A stretch of 64,000 nt of DNA from NCBI GenBank assembly GCA_025350245.1, contig JANXYG010000039.1, positions 1-64,000 of the forward strand, read 5' to 3'. This DNA comes from Betaproteobacteria bacterium. Its GTDB lineage: Bacteria; Pseudomonadota; Gammaproteobacteria; Burkholderiales; Ga0077523. The notes beneath the pieces were generated by a model, which saw nothing but the letters and a program-made list of their open reading frames with translations, did not search any database and was not told the origin of the DNA. Position 1 is the first letter of the stretch. Each line of letters starts with the position of its first letter. The position numbers and the translations under genes are program-made. Below are positions 54,433 through 64,000 of this stretch, in pieces.

Positions 54433-56475
54433 CTACGCCGGCTCGACCTCCACCCTCGCGTCGAAGCTCGACTGTCCCGCGGAGAACGCGAAGATATCGA
54501 CCGCGGCATCCGGGAGCACCGGCGCACCGCTCGTCAACTGATTGAGCCCCGGCCATCCATCGCGAATCCACAGGCTTCCTGGCGGGATGCGCTCGGTCAC
54601 ATGGGCGCGAGCCGCGAACGCGCCACGATCGTTGAAGACGCGGATCGCGGCACCGTCCGCGATCTGGCGGGCTGAGGCATCCGCGGGCGCCAGCCATAGC
54701 CGCGGCTCGGGCTCGCGGCGAGCCAGCGTCGGCAATTCGCGGCCGTTGTTATAGAACGAATGGAAGTGCCCCATCGTGCGACCCTGCGTCAGCGCCAACG
54801 GATAGCTCCCGGCATCGGACTTCGACGGCTCCACGTAAGACGGCAACGGCGGCAGACCGAGCGATTTCGCCTTGGCCGAGTAGAACTCGATCTTGCGCGA
54901 CGGCGTGTCGAACTCGAATGTCGGGTTGGCCACGTGCGAGATGTTCAGCGCCCCGATGCCCCCTTGCCTTCGCAGCGACGCCACCGTGGCGTGGCCGGTG
55001 CACGGGTGGTCGAGGATGGCGTCGACGAGCGCCTCTTGCGACGTCCAGGGATAGAACCCGCCGAGGCCGAGCCGTTCGGCCAGTTCCTTGATCAGCCGGT
55101 CCAGCGACCGCGTCTCGCCGGCCGGCGCCAACGCCGGCTCCATGAGATACAGATGCGTGTGCGTCATCTTGCAGCCCAGCTCTTCGAGCCAGGCCGTGGC
55201 GGGCAGCACGACATCGGCAAAGCGGCGCGCCGTGTCGTTGAGGAACAGGTCGTAGCTCACCACCAGCCGCGTGCGGTCCAGCCCCTCGGCCAACGCATTC
55301 GTGTCGGAAAACGACGACAGCATGTTGGTGCCCATCAGCAGCAGGTTGTGGATACGGCCTTCGCGCAAAGCCGCCGTGACCGCGGACATCTGATTGGGCA
55401 TTGCGGTGCCGGGTGCTCGGCGCTCTGGCGCCGTGATGTTGCCCAGGCCCCGGCCGTGCGCGGCGCTGCCGTGCCGCGGGCCGAAGCCCGCGCCCGGCTT
55501 TCCCACGTTACCGGTCAGGCCCGGCAGGCAGGCGATGGCGCGACCGGCCTGCCAGCCGTTGTCGCCCTTGTGCATCGAGCTGCCGCCCAGCACGATCATC
55601 GCGGGCCGCGTATCCGCATAGCGCCTGGCCAGCGCCACGATGCGCTCGGCCGATACGCCCGTGACCGGTTCAGCCCACGCCGGTGTGTATTGCCGCACGT
55701 GTGCCGCCAGTTGCTCGAACCCCACCGTATGCCGGGCCACGAACGCCGCGTCATGACGGCCTTCGGCGCAGATCACGTGCATCAGCGCCAGCGCCAATGC
55801 CGTGTCGGCGCCCGGACGAATGAGGAGCACCTCATCGGACTTGGCCGCCGCTTCGGTGTGGCGGACATCGATGGTCACGATGTAGGCACCGCGCCGCTTG
55901 GCCGCGAGCAGATGCCGCGCCGTGTTCGGCTGGCTGGCGAGATTGGCAGCCCAGAGGAGGATGAGCTGCGAGTGCTCGCCCATGTCCTCCTTGGTGTTGG
56001 TCTCGAGCATGCCCGTGAGGCCCAGGCCGAAGGCGCCGAGACCCCAGCAGATCATGGAGGGGCTCCAGAACTGGCTGCCATGGAAATTGGCGAATCGCGC
56101 CATCAGTTGCGCGCTGATGCGGGTGCCGTAGTTGGTGGTGAAGGTGCCGTGGCCGGGCCAAAGCGCGGTGGCCGCCGGCGGCGACTGCGAGATGCGGTCG
56201 ACGATGCGATCCAGCGCCTCGTCCCAGGGGGCCTGCCTGAACTCGTCGGTGCGACGGTCACGCACCAGGGGATGGAGCAGGCGCGCGGGGTTGTCGACGA
56301 TCTCCCGCGACGCGTGGCCACGGATGCACAGAAAGCCCTGGCTGTCGGGATTGGCCTCGTCGCCCGTGACCCCGACCAGCTTGCCTTCGCGGACCTCCGC
56401 GAGCATGCCGCACAGCGTCGGATGGCAGTTCATCGGACACATCGTGCGGACGATCTTCGATGGGGCGGGTGTCAA
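54433..56475 (-). CDS. Molybdopterin oxidoreductase (DMSO reductase superfamily)
   Basis: The 680-residue protein starts with the [4Fe-4S]-type cysteines (CPMNC, CGM and CIRG, residues 13-52). It goes on through the catalytic domain (GTFTTNYGTRISAQLMARF; DTNALAEGLDRTRLVVSYD) to the molybdopterin-dinucleotide-binding C-terminal domain (VRVFNDRG-type segment). No electron-transfer subunit, Tat signal or cofactor gene is nearby. The substrate is unknown, and it probably works in the cytoplasm. Confidence 0.9.
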   Translation of the reverse strand: MTPAPSKIVRTMCPMNCHPTLCGMLAEVREGKLVGVTGDEANPDSQGFLCIRGHASREIVDNPARLLHPLVRDRRTDEFRQAPWDEALDRIVDRISQSPPAATALWPGHGTFTTNYGTRISAQLMARFANFHGSQFWSPSMICWGLGAFGLGLTGMLETNTKEDMGEHSQLILLWAANLASQPNTARHLLAAKRRGAYIVTIDVRHTEAAAKSDEVLLIRPGADTALALALMHVICAEGRHDAAFVARHTVGFEQLAAHVRQYTPAWAEPVTGVSAERIVALARRYADTRPAMIVLGGSSMHKGDNGWQAGRAIACLPGLTGNVGKPGAGFGPRHGSAAHGRGLGNITAPERRAPGTAMPNQMSAVTAALREGRIHNLLLMGTNMLSSFSDTNALAEGLDRTRLVVSYDLFLNDTARRFADVVLPATAWLEELGCKMTHTHLYLMEPALAPAGETRSLDRLIKELAERLGLGGFYPWTSQEALVDAILDHPCTGHATVASLRRQGGIGALNISHVANPTFEFDTPSRKIEFYSAKAKSLGLPPLPSYVEPSKSDAGSYPLALTQGRTMGHFHSFYNNGRELPTLARREPEPRLWLAPADASARQIADGAAIRVFNDRGAFAARAHVTERIPPGSLWIRDGWPGLNQLTSGAPVLPDAAVDIFAFSAGQSSFDARVEVEPA

Positions 56476-56541
56476 CGGGGGCTCCTCGTCTGGTGGGCAG
56501 GTGAAACAACCCTGAAGATGGTAGCGGAGAGGCGTTCGCCG

Positions 56542-59040
<2,499 letters not shown>

Positions 59041-59186
59041 GGTGTTCGCCTCCTGGGCGATGGGTGGGGCCGCATGCGAACCGCCACGAAGTGCATTTCG
59101 GATGTGCCGGGATTCGCGAAGCACGTGTCGATGTTGCTCGCGAGCAATGTGCGGACGAGACTTTCAGCGCCGTTCATGGGTCGGGA

Positions 59187-59873
59187 TCAGAGAACCGTGC
59201 TGCGGGTGTAGGACTCGATGTTGTCGAGCAGGGCGTCGAGTGCCTTGCCCGCGCCATCGACATCGGACTTGGCGATTGCGGCGGCGATCGCGGCGTGCAA
59301 GCGTGCCATCTCCGGCAGTTCCGACGACTGCTGGTAGTGCAAGTACCAGAATCGCCGCGACAGCCCGTGAAGCGAACGCATGGCGCCCTCCGCGAATTCA
59401 TTGCGAGCGGCGGCAAGGCACAGGTCGTTGAACTCGCGATCGGCATTCATGAATGCGCGATCGTCCTTCTTCGACGCGGACACGACGAACTCCCTGGCCA
59501 GGCGGGCAAAATCCCGCCGCTGCGCTTCGGTCGCACGGCGCGCGGCGCCGCGACAGATCAGGCGTTCGATCTCGCGCCGCGTTTCGAGCAGCAGCAACTG
59601 CTTGCCGGTGTCCATGTGCGACACCAGCAACCCGCGCTTCGGCAGCACCACGATGAGGTGCTCCCGCGCGAGGCGCTGCACCGCCTCGCGGATGGGCGTG
59701 CGCCCGATGCCGGTCATGTCGCTCAGCGCCTGCTCCGAGACAACGGACCCGGGCGCGATCCGCATCGTCACGATCGCCTCCTCGATCAGCTCGTAGGCGA
59801 GTGCCGGCAGTCGTGCCGGTGAGTCCGCAATCGCCTCGGGAGATCGTACGGCGCGCTGCGCACTGCTTCTCAA
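59187..59873 (-). CDS. GntR-family regulator (FadR subgroup)
   Basis: The 228-residue protein has an N-terminal winged helix (AYELIEEAIVTMRIAPGSVV, SEQALSDMTGIGRTPIREAV) and a C-terminal FCD ligand-binding domain with the metal-binding histidines (HGLSRRFWYLHYQ; LHAAIAAAI). The TTG start at 59873 overlaps the stop of the fatty-acid hydroxylase gene by TTGA, a sign of translational coupling. It likely controls the hydroxylase and perhaps itself. The inducer is not known. Confidence 0.88.
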   Translation of the reverse strand: MRSSAQRAVRSPEAIADSPARLPALAYELIEEAIVTMRIAPGSVVSEQALSDMTGIGRTPIREAVQRLAREHLIVVLPKRGLLVSHMDTGKQLLLLETRREIERLICRGAARRATEAQRRDFARLAREFVVSASKKDDRAFMNADREFNDLCLAAARNEFAEGAMRSLHGLSRRFWYLHYQQSSELPEMARLHAAIAAAIAKSDVDGAGKALDALLDNIESYTRSTVL

Positions 59874-60685
59874 GCGGGCGCGCCCGCCAATACGCCTTGC
59901 TCCTGGGCCGTGAGCTGCGGGCCGTCCAGCGTGACTCGCGAGTGGTCGTTGCGGAACCGACCGATGATCGGCTTCAGTTCGTCCTTGACGTGCTCCTGGC
60001 TGTAGCCGTTGAAGAGATGGCCGGGCAGGCCGCGCCGCAGATCGCTCGTCCCGAGGAACCAGTCGGCGATCGGGAACGTGAGGTTCATGTTGTACCTCAT
60101 CATGATCCCCATGTTGTGGTGCGCCGTGTGGTGCCGGCGGATCGTGTTCACGAAAGGCATGTTGCGCACGAACCAGTTGTCGTGGACGTGGCAGCAGAAA
60201 TGAAAGGTCTCGTACACGAGGTAGTGGCCGACCATCGTGATCATGACGACGTAGCCGACGTTGGCATTCAACACCAAGGCAGCGATGCTCCCGAACACCA
60301 GGCCGCCCACCCCGAGCGTGATCAGCACCCGCCACGGAAAGAACACGATACGGAACTCGCGCGTGGTGTCGATCGTCGGCTCGACGTCGGAAAAATACTG
60401 GTGATGCTGGCGCGTGTGGCGCTCGTAGATCGCGCGCAGCGCGAAGACGTCGATGCGACGGTGCATCACGTAGCGATGCATGGACCACTCGACGAAGTTG
60501 CCGGCGATGAACACCGGCACGGCGATCAGCCATTCCCATCCAGCCGCCTGCATGCGGTTGAGGCAGAACCAGATGGTGGCGATGCCCGCCCCGTACATGA
60601 CCGAGACGTGCAGCAGACCGTTGTAAAGCGGGCTGATGTTGGCCTTGTATTGCTCGCGAAACTGCCGTTGGCGGTCAGTCATCAT
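59870..60685 (-). CDS. Fatty acid hydroxylase/sterol desaturase family protein
   Basis: The 271-residue membrane protein has four or so transmembrane helices and the three histidine boxes of the di-iron family: HRYVMHRR, RHTRQHHQYF and RRHHTAHHNMG. It probably hydroxylates or desaturates a lipid in the inner membrane. ATG 60685 (MMTDRQ) has a GGAG upstream, so it is preferred over ATG 60772. It is coupled to the GntR gene. Confidence 0.88.
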   Translation of the reverse strand: MMTDRQRQFREQYKANISPLYNGLLHVSVMYGAGIATIWFCLNRMQAAGWEWLIAVPVFIAGNFVEWSMHRYVMHRRIDVFALRAIYERHTRQHHQYFSDVEPTIDTTREFRIVFFPWRVLITLGVGGLVFGSIAALVLNANVGYVVMITMVGHYLVYETFHFCCHVHDNWFVRNMPFVNTIRRHHTAHHNMGIMMRYNMNLTFPIADWFLGTSDLRRGLPGHLFNGYSQEHVKDELKPIIGRFRNDHSRVTLDGPQLTAQEQGVLAGAPA

Positions 60686-60833
60686 GGTGGGGCTCCTGCT
60701 GGCAAATGATGCTCTGCGACAGAGGTCGGTCCAGACAGCAGGCCACCGCAGCGTACGCATCGTGTACAACATATATACCAGATAGGCCGTCGGTGCGGTA
60801 GCCGCCGATTCGCGGTGGCACGGATGCGATTTT

Positions 60834-60851
60834 TGATGCTAATGTGCATCA
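60834..60851 (+). promoter_or_regulatory. Operator-like dyad before VapB
   Basis: TGATGC-TAATGT-GCATCA is an inverted repeat just upstream of the antitoxin start (60858), with another TTTTTGATG after it. This is a typical location for VapB binding. Confidence 0.5.
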
Positions 60852-60857
60852 TTTTTG

Positions 60858-61169
60858 ATGACAGCGAGACCCCGGGTGAGAACAACCGTGACCATCGACG
60901 ATGATCTCTACAGGGAAGCGTTGGAGGTCGCCGATCCCGGCATGGACAAAGGCGATCTTTTTCGCGAGGCGATGAAGGTCTTCGTGCGCGTGCAGTCGGG
61001 CAAACGCCTTGCCGCCCTCGGCGGCAGTGCACCAGAGATGAAAGACATTCCCCGTCGGCGGCCGGCGGCAGCGGTGAATCTGGTTCTGGCGGATACGTCG
61101 GTCTGGGTTGCACACTTCCGCAGCGCCATCCCGGCACTTCGATTGTTGGTCGAATCAGGCGTCCGGTAG
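60858..61169 (+). CDS. VapB-type antitoxin fused in frame to a truncated VapC
   Basis: The first 70 or so residues are a VapB antitoxin ([53 protein letters not shown]). After PRRRPAAA the frame runs straight into [20 protein letters not shown], the N-terminus of a VapC PIN toxin with its first aspartate, and ends after LLVESGVR. The normal toxin continues for 100 more residues. The toxin is thus dead. The start may be ATG 60858 or GTG 60876. Confidence 0.8.
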   Translation: MTARPRVRTTVTIDDDLYREALEVADPGMDKGDLFREAMKVFVRVQSGKRLAALGGSAPEMKDIPRRRPAAAVNLVLADTSVWVAHFRSAIPALRLLVESGVR

Positions 61170-61233
61170 AACCATCCCACGCCGCGCGGGACCCGATGTC
61201 GATCCGATGCACTTCGCCACCATCAGGAATCCC

Positions 61234-62781
61234 ATGATCGAAATCGCAGACAGACCCGCCGCCGGCGCCACGATCCGGCTGCACGCCACCGACAACGTCG
61301 TCGTGGCCCGCACCGACATCGCGATCGGCGCTCGCCTGGAACCCGAAGGGCTGGTGTCGCGCAGCCAGGTGCCCGCCGGGCACAAGATCGCAGCCCGTGC
61401 GATCATCAAAGGCGAGCCGATCCGCAAGTACAACGTGACCATCGGCTTCGCGGCGAACGACATTCCGGCCGGGACTTTCGTGCATTCGCACAACGTGGAG
61501 TTCCGCGAGTTCGATCGCGACTACGCCTACGCGCAGGACTACCGTCCGGTGGAGATGCTCCCTGAAGCGGAGCGCGTGTCGTTCATGGGCATCGTGCGCG
61601 ACAACGGGCAGGTCGCCACGCGTAATTATGTCGGGCTGGTATCGACGGTCAATTGTTCGGCGACCGTGGTGCACAAGATCGCCGAGTGGTTCACGCCCGA
61701 GCGTCTGGCCGAGTTTCCGAATGTCGACGGCGTGGTCGCCTTCGCGCACGGCACCGGTTGCGGCATGGAGGCCAGCGGTGAGCCGATGGATCTGTTGCGC
61801 AGGACGCTGGCCGGCTACGCGCGCCACGCCAACCTCGCCGGCTGTCTGGTCGTGGGCCTCGGCTGCGAGCGCAACCAGATCTCCAGCCTGTTCAAGGAGC
61901 AGCAGCTGGTCGACGGCATCCGCCTGAAGTCGTTCGTGATGCAGGACACCGGCGGCACGCGCAAGACCATCGAAGCCGGCATCGCGGCGATCCGCGCAAT
62001 GCTGCCCGATGCCAATCGAGTGACGCGAACGCGCGTCCCGGCCAGCCACATCACGGTAGGGTTGCAGTGCGGCGGCTCGGACGGTTTCTCGTCGATCACC
62101 GCCAACCCGGCGCTCGGTGCCGCGATGGATCTGCTGGTGCGCCATGGCGGCACGGCGATCCTGTCCGAAACCCCGGAGATCTACGGCGTCGAACATACGC
62201 TGACCCGCCGCGCCTGCAGCCGCGAAGTGGGCGAGAAGCTGATCGAACGCATCCGCTGGTGGAAGGAGGAATACACACCGGGCCGCGACACGCAGATCAA
62301 CGGCAAGGTGAGCCCGGGCAACCAGTCCGGCGGGCTCGCCAACATCTTCGAGAAGTCGCTGGGGTCCTCGATGAAGGGTGGCACCGGGCCGCTGATGGAG
62401 GTCTACCGCTATGCGGAGCCGGTGAACAAGAAGGGCTTCGTGTTCATGGATACCCCCGGGTTCGACCCCTGCTCCGCCACGGGGCAGATCGCCGGCGGCG
62501 CCAACATGATCCTGTTCACCACCGGCCGCGGATCGATGTTCGGCGCCAAGCCGGTGCCGTCCATCAAGCTCGCCACCAACACGCCCATGTACCGCCGGCT
62601 CGAGGAAGACATGGACATCAATTGCGGCGAGATCCTGGACGGCACGTCGACTATTCAGCAGATGGGAAAACAGATCCTCGAACACACGCTGCGAGTCGCG
62701 TCGGGCGAGAGGAGCAAGAGCGAACTGCTCGGCTTGGGCGACCACGAGTTCGTGCCGTGGAACATCGGGATCGTGGGGTGA
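61234..62781 (+). CDS. UxaA-family dehydratase (altronate/galactarate type)
   Basis: The 515-residue protein has the N-terminal SAF domain (MIEIADRPAAGATIRLHATD, then ARTDIAIGARL) and the large UxaA dehydratase domain with GTGCGME, GLGCERNQIS and QCGGSDGFSS. These enzymes use iron to dehydrate sugar acids such as altronate or galactarate. Which sugar acid is used here is not known. It starts an apparent operon with an SDR 3 bp downstream and a GST after that. Confidence 0.9.
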   Translation: MIEIADRPAAGATIRLHATDNVVVARTDIAIGARLEPEGLVSRSQVPAGHKIAARAIIKGEPIRKYNVTIGFAANDIPAGTFVHSHNVEFREFDRDYAYAQDYRPVEMLPEAERVSFMGIVRDNGQVATRNYVGLVSTVNCSATVVHKIAEWFTPERLAEFPNVDGVVAFAHGTGCGMEASGEPMDLLRRTLAGYARHANLAGCLVVGLGCERNQISSLFKEQQLVDGIRLKSFVMQDTGGTRKTIEAGIAAIRAMLPDANRVTRTRVPASHITVGLQCGGSDGFSSITANPALGAAMDLLVRHGGTAILSETPEIYGVEHTLTRRACSREVGEKLIERIRWWKEEYTPGRDTQINGKVSPGNQSGGLANIFEKSLGSSMKGGTGPLMEVYRYAEPVNKKGFVFMDTPGFDPCSATGQIAGGANMILFTTGRGSMFGAKPVPSIKLATNTPMYRRLEEDMDINCGEILDGTSTIQQMGKQILEHTLRVASGERSKSELLGLGDHEFVPWNIGIVG

Positions 62782-62784
62782 GAC

Positions 62785-63594
62785 ATGGAGATTAGAGACA
62801 AGGTCGTCATCATCACCGGCGGTGCCAGCGGCATCGGCGCCGGCCTGGCCGAACGCTTCGCCGCCGAAGGCGCGCGCGGCATCGTGGTGGCCGACATCAA
62901 CCGGCAACAGGCCGAGGCAGTAGCCCAGGCCATCAATGCTGCCGGGGGTGATCGGGCGATGGCGCTGCGTTGCGATGTCAGCGTGGAGACCGACATCCGG
63001 GCGCTGGTTGCAGCCACCCGTGCGCGCTTCGGCCAGGTCGACATCTTCATGTCCAATGCCGGCATCCTGGGCGGCACCGGCGGCTTCGAACTCGACGACC
63101 CGCTGTGGGACAAGATGTGGCAGGTGCATGGCATGGCGCACGTCTGGGCGGCGCGCGCCGTGGTGCCCGAGATGGTGGCGCGTGGCGACGGCTACTTTGT
63201 CGTCACGGCATCGGCTGCCGGTCTGCTCACCATCGTGGAATCCGCCCCTTATGCCGTCACCAAGCATGCGGCGCTGGCCTTTGCCGAATGGTTGCGCGTG
63301 GCCTATGGCCGCCGTGGGGTGCGGGTTTCATGCCTTTGCCCGCAGGGGGTGCACACCGCCATGACGGCGGGCGGCGGCCGTTCCGCTGCGGCCGACGGCA
63401 TGCTGACGCCGGCGCAGGTTGCCGCGGACGTGGTGGCGGCGATGCGCGACGAGACCTTCCTGGTGCTGCCGCACCCCGAAGTGCTGGAATACTTCCGCCG
63501 CAAGGGTCAGGACTACGACCGGTGGCTGGGCGGCATGCAGAAGATCTACGCCAGGCAGGTGCTGGATCCATTGCAACCCGGCGTGGTGAAATGA
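62785..63594 (+). CDS. Short-chain dehydrogenase
   Basis: The 269-residue SDR has TGGASGIG (residues 12-19), SNAG and the catalytic Y-x3-K in APYAVTKHAAL. An aspartate after the second strand (GIVVADINRQ) suggests NAD use. It follows the UxaA gene by 3 bp, so it may oxidise or reduce a product of that pathway. No substrate is evident. Confidence 0.9.
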   Translation: MEIRDKVVIITGGASGIGAGLAERFAAEGARGIVVADINRQQAEAVAQAINAAGGDRAMALRCDVSVETDIRALVAATRARFGQVDIFMSNAGILGGTGGFELDDPLWDKMWQVHGMAHVWAARAVVPEMVARGDGYFVVTASAAGLLTIVESAPYAVTKHAALAFAEWLRVAYGRRGVRVSCLCPQGVHTAMTAGGGRSAAADGMLTPAQVAADVVAAMRDETFLVLPHPEVLEYFRRKGQDYDRWLGGMQKIYARQVLDPLQPGVVK

Positions 63595-63658
63595 TGACCC
63601 GGACGTCGCTCGCTGCGCCAGCTTTCACACCACAGCAGCACTCAGCAGGAGTTTGCAC

Positions 63659-64000
63659 ATGAAGTTGTACGATTTCGCGCTCGCACCGAATCCTCGCCGG
63701 GTACGGATGTTCCTGGCGGAAAAAGGCATCGAGATTCCGTCGGTGCAGATCAACACGCGCGAACGCGAGCAATTCGGTGCGCCCTTCATCAAGATCAATC
63801 CCTTCTCGGTGGTGCCGGTGCTCGAACTCGACGACGGCACCTGCATCGGCGAGTCGGTCGCCATCTGCCGCTATCTCGAAGCGCTGCATCCCGCGCCGCC
63901 GCTGATGGGTCGTGACGCGAAGGATGTGGCGATCGTCGAGATGTGGAATCGGCGCGCGGAAGTCGAAGGCATGCAGGCCGCCAGCGAGACAGTGCGCAAC
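63659..64000 (+). CDS. Glutathione S-transferase, cut by the window end
   Basis: The first 114 residues show the thioredoxin-like GST domain (MKLYDFALAPNPRRVRMFLA, INPFSVVPVLELDDGT with the cis-proline, and ESVAICRYLEALHP). The helical domain has begun when the window stops. It lies 64 bp after the SDR gene and may share the dehydratase operon. Confidence 0.88.
   Translation, partial: MKLYDFALAPNPRRVRMFLAEKGIEIPSVQINTREREQFGAPFIKINPFSVVPVLELDDGTCIGESVAICRYLEALHPAPPLMGRDAKDVAIVEMWNRRAEVEGMQAASETVRN

Noticed and set aside
60682-63267. 861-residue minus-strand frame
   Set aside because: It is antisense to the UxaA and SDR genes. It has no domain signature.

Overview
This 64 kb window is GC-rich chromosome from a betaproteobacterium, probably Burkholderiales or a related order. 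The call rests on gene order. One minus-strand block reads rpoE-rseA-rseB-degQ-lepA-lepB-DUF4845-rnc-era-recO-pdxJ-acpS-nagZ-udgB, followed by uvrC-pgsA-tRNA-Gly-tRNA-Cys. Lineage-typical small families (DUF4845, DUF4936) agree. No rRNA operon, CRISPR array or complete insertion sequence was seen.

Positions 1-1812 are a disturbed junction. An AT-rich start holds the 3' end of a conjugation gene (trbI) and its usual neighbour, a DUF2274 gene. Next is a tRNA-Leu(UAA) gene interrupted by a 232-nt group I intron, closely resembling the Azoarcus tRNA-Ile intron. Then comes the 5' half of a second, broken tRNA-Leu(UAA) at the place where leuZ normally follows the Gly and Cys tRNAs. The simplest reading is that an integrated element broke the resident leuZ and left or brought an intron-bearing replacement. 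A molybdopterin-oxidoreductase scrap and GC-rich repeats fill the rest.

Positions 1813-26966 are mostly housekeeping: a diguanylate cyclase, the uvrC/pgsA/tRNA cluster, the nagZ-to-lepA translation and repair block with many 4-bp start/stop overlaps, and the envelope-stress operon. Then come ygfX/ygfZ, an NRDE protein, a class II aldolase with mtnA (methylthioadenosine salvage), two SDR genes, tadA and a GST.

Positions 26967-48900 are an accessory region. It holds toxin-antitoxin modules (DUF1778/GNAT, nucleotidyltransferase pair, AbrB/PIN, FitAB-like, HipBA), several gene remnants, a TonB receptor, a LarA-like protein, a giant MalT/BTAD-type regulator, and a two-gene SEC-C plus SWIM-SNF2 helicase operon. 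That operon is the best candidate here for an under-described system. Stress-related single genes (thioredoxin/DUF255, ThpR) lie among them.

Positions 48901-64000 hold exported MsrA/MsrB, a serine hydrolase, an aldo/keto reductase, an MscS remnant with a Trp-to-stop change, a J-domain protein, a molybdopterin oxidoreductase, glycogen phosphorylase, a fatty-acid hydroxylase coupled to a GntR regulator, a VapB with a truncated VapC, and a UxaA-family dehydratase/SDR/GST cluster cut by the window end. A REP-like hairpin repeat recurs just after stop codons in one orientation at three loci.
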